Source of the DNA: Pseudomonadota bacterium
GTDB taxonomy: Bacteria > Pseudomonadota > Gammaproteobacteria > Burkholderiales > Burkholderiaceae_D
Assembly: GCA_023389425.1 (NCBI GenBank)
Contig: JAEWEK010000069.1
Coordinates: forward strand, 1-52,665
Direction: 5' to 3'
DNA: 52,665 bases
Every line of letters starts with the position of its first letter. The stretch's first letter is position 1. The position numbers and the translations under genes are program-made. This document shows positions 47,958 to 52,665 of the stretch, in pieces. Under the pieces are notes generated by a model. It was not told where the DNA came from. It ran no database searches and saw only the letters and a program-made list of their open reading frames with translations.

Positions 47958-49223
47958 TTACTTCGTGGCCCGCCAGCCGATGTCGCGGCGGAACTGGGCG
48001 CCGTTGAAGTGGATCTGGTCGACGGCGTCGTAGGCTTGCTTCTGCGCCATCTTGACGCTGTCGCCCAGCCCCACCACGCACAGCACGCGGCCGCCATTGG
48101 TGACCAGCTTGCCGTCAGCCAGCGTGGTGCCGGCGTGGAAGGTGACCGACTCCGGCGTCTCGGCCGGGATGCCGTCGATCACGTCGCCCTTGCGCGGGCT
48201 GTCCGGATAGCCTTCGGCCGCCATCACCACGCCCACCGCCGTGCGCCGGTCCCATTCGAGCTCGACCGCGTCGAGGGTGGTGTTGACGGCGTGTTCCATC
48301 ACGCTGACCAGGTCGCTCTTGAGGCGGGCCATGATCGGCTGCGTCTCCGGGTCGCCCATGCGGCAGTTGTATTCCAGCGTGCGCGGGTTGCCCTGGGCGT
48401 CGATCATCAGGCCCGCGTACAGGAAACCGGTGAACTGGATGCCGTCCTTGGCCATGCCCTGGATGGTCGGGTTGATGATTTCGCGCATCACGCGGGCGTG
48501 CATCGACGGCGTCACGATCGGCGCCGGCGAGTAGGCCCCCATGCCGCCCGTGTTCGGGCCCTGGTCGTGGTCGCGCAGGCGCTTGTGATCCTGCGAGGTG
48601 GCCAGCGGCAGCACGTTCTTGCCGTCGCACATGACGATGAAGCTGGCTTCTTCGCCGTCCAGGAATTCCTCGATCACGATGCGGGCGCCGGCGTCGCCGA
48701 AGCGGTTATCCGACAGCATGTGCTCGACCGCCTGGTGCGCTTCTTCCAGCGACATTGCCACCACCACACCCTTGCCGGCAGCCAGGCCATCGGCCTTGAT
48801 GACGATCGGGGCGCCGTTGGCGTCGATGTAGGCGTGGGCTTGGGCGGCGTCGGTGAAGCTCTGGTACTTCGCGGTCGGGATGCCGTGGCGCTGCATGAAG
48901 GCCTTGGCGAAATCCTTCGAGCTTTCCAGCTGCGCGGCCTCCCTGGTGGCGCCGAAGATCTTCAGGCCGCGCGCGCGGAACAGGTTGACGATGCCGGCCG
49001 CCAGCGGCGCTTCCGGGCCGACCACGGTCAGGCCGATGTGTTCGGCCAGGACGAAGTCCGCCAGCGCGACCGGGTCGCTGATGTCGACATTCTTCAGGCG
49101 CGCATCGCGTGCGGTGCCGCCGTTGCCCGGTGCGACATACACCATCTGGATACGCTCGGATTGGGCAAGTTTCCACGCCAGTGCATGTTCGCGGCCGCCC
49201 GAGCCGACTACCAAAATCTTCAT
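47958..49223 (-). CDS. purD: Phosphoribosylamine-glycine ligase
   Basis: 421 residues from ATG 49223 (MKILVVGSGGREHALAWKL, the family N-terminus). ATP-grasp enzyme of purine synthesis. Further marks: VVGPEAPLAAGIVNLF, KADGLAAGKGVVVA and QDHKRLRDHDQGPNTGGMG. It follows yebC by 23 bases. Confidence 0.97.
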   Translation of the reverse strand: MKILVVGSGGREHALAWKLAQSERIQMVYVAPGNGGTARDARLKNVDISDPVALADFVLAEHIGLTVVGPEAPLAAGIVNLFRARGLKIFGATREAAQLESSKDFAKAFMQRHGIPTAKYQSFTDAAQAHAYIDANGAPIVIKADGLAAGKGVVVAMSLEEAHQAVEHMLSDNRFGDAGARIVIEEFLDGEEASFIVMCDGKNVLPLATSQDHKRLRDHDQGPNTGGMGAYSPAPIVTPSMHARVMREIINPTIQGMAKDGIQFTGFLYAGLMIDAQGNPRTLEYNCRMGDPETQPIMARLKSDLVSVMEHAVNTTLDAVELEWDRRTAVGVVMAAEGYPDSPRKGDVIDGIPAETPESVTFHAGTTLADGKLVTNGGRVLCVVGLGDSVKMAQKQAYDAVDQIHFNGAQFRRDIGWRATK

Positions 49224-49246
49224 ACGATGCTTTCGCTGCTTGCTGC

Positions 49247-49972
49247 TTACTCTTCGATCACGGCGTTGGTATAGACTTCCTGCACGTCGTCCAGGTTCTC
49301 GATCGCGTCGAGGAGCTTCTGCATCTTCTGCGCGTCTTCGCCGGTAAATACGGTTTCGACGTCCGGCTTCATGATGACTTCGGCGGAATCGGCCTTGAAG
49401 CCGGCTTTTTCCAGTGCGTCTTTCACCTGCGCGAAATCGTTCGGCGGGCACAGCACCTCGAAGCCGCCTTCCTCGTCGGCGATGACGTCCTCGGCGCCGG
49501 CTTCCAGCGCCGCTTCCATCAGCGTGTCTTCGTTCACGCCCGGCGCGAACAGGAACTGGCCGGTATGCTTGAACATGAACGAGACCGAACCCTCGGTGCC
49601 CATATTACCGCCGAACTTGCTGAAGGCGTGGCGCACTTCGGCCACGGTGCGGACCCGGTTGTCGGTCATGCAGTCGACGATGATCGCCGCGCCGCCGATG
49701 CCGTAGCCTTCGTAGCGCACTTCCTCGTAGTTGACGCCTTCCAGGCCGCCGGCGCCGCGCTGGATCGCGCGCTGCACGTTGTCTTTCGGCATGTTCGCGT
49801 CGGCGGCTTTTTCCACGGCCAGGCGCAGGCGCGGGTTGGAGTTCATGTCGCCGCCGCCCATGCGGGCCGCAACGGTGATTTCCTTGATGAGGCGCGTCCA
49901 GATCTTGCCGCGCTTGGCGTCGGTGGCGGCTTTTTTATGCTTGATGTTGGCCCATTTGCTGTGTCCAGCCAT
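49247..49972 (-). CDS. yebC: YebC/PmpR family protein
   Basis: 241 residues. Starts MAGHSKWANIKHKKAATDAKRG, the unmistakable N-terminus of the family, and continues with NPRLRLAVEKAADANMPKDN and a glycine-rich YEGYGIGGAA. Members act as DNA-binding regulators or help ribosomes at proline stretches. Head of the purD-hemF group. Confidence 0.96.
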   Translation of the reverse strand: MAGHSKWANIKHKKAATDAKRGKIWTRLIKEITVAARMGGGDMNSNPRLRLAVEKAADANMPKDNVQRAIQRGAGGLEGVNYEEVRYEGYGIGGAAIIVDCMTDNRVRTVAEVRHAFSKFGGNMGTEGSVSFMFKHTGQFLFAPGVNEDTLMEAALEAGAEDVIADEEGGFEVLCPPNDFAQVKDALEKAGFKADSAEVIMKPDVETVFTGEDAQKMQKLLDAIENLDDVQEVYTNAVIEE

Positions 49973-50051
49973 GTTCGGGATTCCTTAGACGGTAATACTG
50001 AAGTGGCCGACATTCTAGCATAGCGCCCCTTGCAAAACCGCCGGGAAACGT

Positions 50052-50831
50052 TTAAGGAAACAGCAGCAAGGTGCCCCACGCGACCAGCGCCAGGCCCGCC
50101 AGCGTGGCGATCCCTGCGCCGCCGGGCAGCAGCTTTTCCGCCATCGCGAGCAGCGCCAGGCCGGCGGCCGCGGCCAGGTTGGTGAGGCCGGCGGCGAACA
50201 GCATGGCCATCAGCAGCCAGCAGCAGCCGACGCAGTAGCGGCCGTGCGTGAGGCCCATCCGGAAGGCGCCCCAGGGACCGCGCCGCCAGCCGGTGAGCAC
50301 GAAGGCGAGCGGGGCGCGGCAGTGGGCCAGGCTCTCCTGCTTGGCCGGGGTCCACTGGTAGACGCCGGCCGCCACCAGCGTGAGGCCGGCGACGGTGGCG
50401 TTGGTGACGGCCATGGCCTTGTCCAGCGCGCCGGCATCGTGCAGCGCCCACAGGGCCAGCGTGGCGCCGGCGCTGAAGACGGCCCAGGCGGACAGGTAGC
50501 CGAGCATGAACAGGGCGGTGGCGCGCCAGGGCCGGCGTACGGCGTGGTACAGGCGGTTGACGCGCGCGAACAGCAGCACCGAGGGCGTGGCGGCGGGCAG
50601 CATGGTGGCCCACATCATCGCGAGCCACATGCCGTACAGCAGGGCGGGTTCGGCGCGGCGGTAGGGGGCAGGCAAGGGCGCGTCCGGGCGCAGGGCGGCG
50701 CCCATGCGCGCGGCGCGGAACAGCAGGTAGGTCCAGCACAGGGCCACCAGCAGCGCGACGCAGGCGATGACGACGGCACGTTCGGCACCCGGGCGGCGCT
50801 GCCTGGTGGGAACGGGGGGAAAGGCGTTCAT
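50052..50831 (-). CDS. DUF2182 domain integral membrane protein
   Basis: 259 residues from ATG 50831 with about six membrane segments. The DUF2182 signature is clear in WLAMMWATMLPAATPSVLLF and YQWTPAKQESLAHCRAPL, followed by GLTHGRYCVGCCW with cysteines and histidines that could bind metal. Annotated elsewhere as predicted metal-binding membrane protein; function unknown. Divergent from the EamA gene. Confidence 0.88.
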   Translation of the reverse strand: MNAFPPVPTRQRRPGAERAVVIACVALLVALCWTYLLFRAARMGAALRPDAPLPAPYRRAEPALLYGMWLAMMWATMLPAATPSVLLFARVNRLYHAVRRPWRATALFMLGYLSAWAVFSAGATLALWALHDAGALDKAMAVTNATVAGLTLVAAGVYQWTPAKQESLAHCRAPLAFVLTGWRRGPWGAFRMGLTHGRYCVGCCWLLMAMLFAAGLTNLAAAAGLALLAMAEKLLPGGAGIATLAGLALVAWGTLLLFP

Positions 50832-50939
50832 GTGCGCGCGGCTCCGGGCTTGACGAGTACTCCATCGTTGGACAGGCCGCGCCTCTCCACGTTCGCGCAC
50901 CCGCCAACGCACTCTGCCGTTTCCGAATACAATCGTTGG

Positions 50940-51860
50940 ATGACTACCACGCAAGCCGCCGTACCTGCAGCTTCCTTACCACGTTCCGCTCTCGTCGCAG
51001 GTCTCGCCATCGCCGTCGTCGGCGCCGTCCTGTTTTCAACGAAGGCCGTTCTCGCCAAACTGCTGTACCGCTACCACATCGACGCCGTCACCTTGATCGC
51101 GTTCAGGATGCTGTTCTCGCTGCCGGTGTTCGCCGCGGTCGCGCTGTGGAAGATGCGCACCGACGCGCCCCTGTCGTGGAGCGACCGCTGGCGCCTGGTC
51201 GGCCTCGGCCTGGTTGGCTACTACCTGTCGAGCTTCCTCGATTTCCTCGGCCTGCAATACATCTCCGTCGGCCTGGAACGGCTGATCCTGTTCCTGACGC
51301 CGACCTTCGTCCTCCTGATCACCGGCTTCTTCTTCAAGCGCCGCATCAGCCGCGCCGAATGGCTGGCGCTGGCCTTGTCCTACTGCGGCATCGTGCTGGT
51401 GTTCGTGCACGACCTGAACGGCGGCGCGGGCAGCACCGTGGTCGGCTCGCTGCTGGTGCTGGGCTCGGCGTCGAGCTATGCCGTCTACCTGCTGGGCTCG
51501 GGCGAAATGGTCAGGCGCATCGGTTCGCTGCGGCTGGTGTCGTACGCGATGTGCGTGTCCAGCGTGGCCTGCATTGCGCAGTTCTTCCTGCTGCGGCCGG
51601 CGGCCATGCTGGTGCAGCCGCTGCCGGTCTACTGGCTCTCGCTCGCCAATGGCATTTTTTGTACTATTCTCCCAGTCTTCATGACCATGGTGTCGGTCCA
51701 GCGCATCGGCGCGGCCACGGCCTCGCAGGCCGGGATGATCGGGCCGGTGTCGACCCTGTTCCTTGGCGCCATCGTGCTGGGCGAGCCGATCACCGCGGTG
51801 CAGCTGGCGGGCACGGCGCTGGTGCTGGGTGGTATTTACATGCTGTCGCTGAAAAAATAA
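50940..51860 (+). CDS. EamA/DMT family transporter
   Basis: 306 residues with ten membrane segments forming two EamA repeats (about residues 20-150 and 165-300). VLFSTKAVLAKLLYRY and FRMLFSLPVFAAVALW open the first; ASQAGMIGPVSTLFLGAIVLGEPIT closes the second. A small-metabolite exporter of unknown substrate. TACAAT (50928-50933) just before the ATG may be a -10 box, which would leave almost no leader. Confidence 0.9.
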   Translation: MTTTQAAVPAASLPRSALVAGLAIAVVGAVLFSTKAVLAKLLYRYHIDAVTLIAFRMLFSLPVFAAVALWKMRTDAPLSWSDRWRLVGLGLVGYYLSSFLDFLGLQYISVGLERLILFLTPTFVLLITGFFFKRRISRAEWLALALSYCGIVLVFVHDLNGGAGSTVVGSLLVLGSASSYAVYLLGSGEMVRRIGSLRLVSYAMCVSSVACIAQFFLLRPAAMLVQPLPVYWLSLANGIFCTILPVFMTMVSVQRIGAATASQAGMIGPVSTLFLGAIVLGEPITAVQLAGTALVLGGIYMLSLKK

Positions 51861-51869
51861 GGGCCAATA

Positions 51870-52274
51870 ATGAAACCTCGAATCGCACTCATCGCGCACG
51901 ACCAGAAGAAGGACGACATGATCACGCTGGCGGCCGAGTACATCGACTTCCTGCGCGGCTGCCAGCTGTCCGCCACCGGCACCACCGGCGGGCGATTGTC
52001 CAATGAACTCGGGCTGACGGTGGACCGCAAGCATTCCGGCCCCTTCGGCGGCGACCTGCAGATCGGCGCCCAGCTCGTCGATGGGCTGATCGACGCCGTG
52101 ATCTTCCTGCGCGACCCGATGACGCCGCAGCCGCACGAACCGGACATCAACGCCCTCGTGCGCGCCTGCGACGTGCACAATGTGGCATGTGCGACCAACC
52201 TCGCCAGCGCCCACCTGCTGCTGTCCCAGCTGCAGGCGCAGGCGCGCAAGGAACATCATTCGAAGGGAGCTTGA
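51870..52274 (+). CDS. mgsA: Methylglyoxal synthase
   Basis: 134 residues. Converts dihydroxyacetone phosphate to methylglyoxal as an overflow route. H10, D62, D82 and H89 lie in the expected active-site positions (ALIAHDQKKDD, SGPFGGDLQIG, FLRDPMTPQPHEPD); TGTTGG at 36-41 binds phosphate. It is slightly shorter than the E. coli enzyme. It starts 9 bases after the EamA gene. Confidence 0.96.
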   Translation: MKPRIALIAHDQKKDDMITLAAEYIDFLRGCQLSATGTTGGRLSNELGLTVDRKHSGPFGGDLQIGAQLVDGLIDAVIFLRDPMTPQPHEPDINALVRACDVHNVACATNLASAHLLLSQLQAQARKEHHSKGA

Positions 52275-52275
52275 C

Positions 52276-52665
52276 ATGCAGACCAAGGCAATCGTCCTGA
52301 ACAAGAATGGCGGCCCGGAAGTGCTGGAATACATCGACGTCGTCGTCGGCGATCCGGGGCCGGGCGAGGCGCGCGTGCGCCAGCACGCCATCGGCGTCAA
52401 TTTCATCGATGTGTATTTCCGCACCGGCCTGTATCCGATGCCATTGCCCTCTGGCCTGGGCCAGGAAGGCGCGGGCGTGGTCGAGGCGGTGGGCGCGGGC
52501 GTCACCCACGTCAAGCCGGGCGACCGCGTGGCCTATGCCGGCCGTCCCAACGGCGCCTACAGCCAGCTGCGCGTGATGCCGGCCGACATCCTGGTCAAGC
52601 TGCCGGACGAGATCCCGTTCGAGACCGCGGCCGCCGGCATGCTGCAGGGGCTGACGGTGTGGTAC
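52276..52665 (+). CDS. NADPH:quinone oxidoreductase (zinc-independent MDR), 3'-truncated by window edge
   Basis: 130 residues visible, open to the end of the window. The N-terminal GroES-like domain shows NFIDVYFRTGLYP and PSGLGQEGAGVVEAVG, typical of QorA-type quinone reductases that make hydroquinones with NADPH. AAGGGAG lies 7 bases upstream of the ATG, one base after the mgsA stop. The Rossmann part lies outside the window. Confidence 0.92.
   Translation, partial: MQTKAIVLNKNGGPEVLEYIDVVVGDPGPGEARVRQHAIGVNFIDVYFRTGLYPMPLPSGLGQEGAGVVEAVGAGVTHVKPGDRVAYAGRPNGAYSQLRVMPADILVKLPDEIPFETAAAGMLQGLTVWY

Overview
The window reads as chromosome of a high-GC betaproteobacterium of the order Burkholderiales, most likely family Oxalobacteraceae (Massilia/Telluria-like). 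Supporting this are the yebC-purD-hemF-nadD-rsfS-rlmH-maf block with rng nearby, a large S-layer/RTX-type secreted protein accompanied by a DUF4214 protein, and the families of intergenic palindromes. The genus is inferred from gene content; nothing here proves it. No tRNA, rRNA, CRISPR array, transposase or phage gene was seen.

Layout. (1) 1-9265: the 3' part of a very large Ala-rich, glycine/aspartate-repeat surface protein, then its probable type I secretion machine (ABC exporter, membrane-fusion protein, TolC-like outer-membrane protein) and a small DUF4214 protein. A near-perfect CRP-type palindrome lies before the exporter genes. (2) 9276-17410: tRNA hydroxylase trhO, a fatty acid hydroxylase/acyltransferase pair, dnaE and an MFS exporter. 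(3) 17515-26328: a hybrid sensor kinase, then a lipopolysaccharide region (two family 2 glycosyltransferases facing an O-antigen ligase, msbA and waaF), then a VirK/YbjX protein. (4) 26707-37824: a GH1-like/RmlD-like fusion protein, a small conserved-looking protein, the relic of an oxalate/formate-type antiporter, a two-subunit NAD-linked formate dehydrogenase with FdhD, the tungstate transporter TupBCA, and an NAD(P)-binding protein. (5) 37832-39847: a small immunity-like protein, a frameshifted colicin E3-type ribonuclease toxin, and rng. (6) 39968-44434: a TPP riboswitch followed by thiC-thiS-thiG-thiD-thiE. (7) 44441-49972: maf, rlmH, rsfS, nadD, hemF, purD and yebC, all on the minus strand. 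(8) 50052-52665: a DUF2182 membrane protein, an EamA transporter, mgsA and the start of a quinone oxidoreductase.

How the parts work together. Region 1 makes and exports a surface protein. Region 4 couples a formate dehydrogenase, built like the tungsten enzyme FDH1 of Methylobacterium, to a tungstate importer in one tightly packed unit (several 1-14 base overlaps), which suggests that the enzyme uses tungsten. Region 6 is a thiamin biosynthesis operon whose leader can hide its own ribosome binding site; it sits, in opposite orientation, between maf and rng, which are usually neighbours. The least ordinary items are the toxin remnant at 38055-38293 with its catalytic residues intact, the glycosidase/reductase fusion at 26707-28950, the tungstate/formate cluster with its transporter relic, and two kinds of dispersed palindromic repeat.
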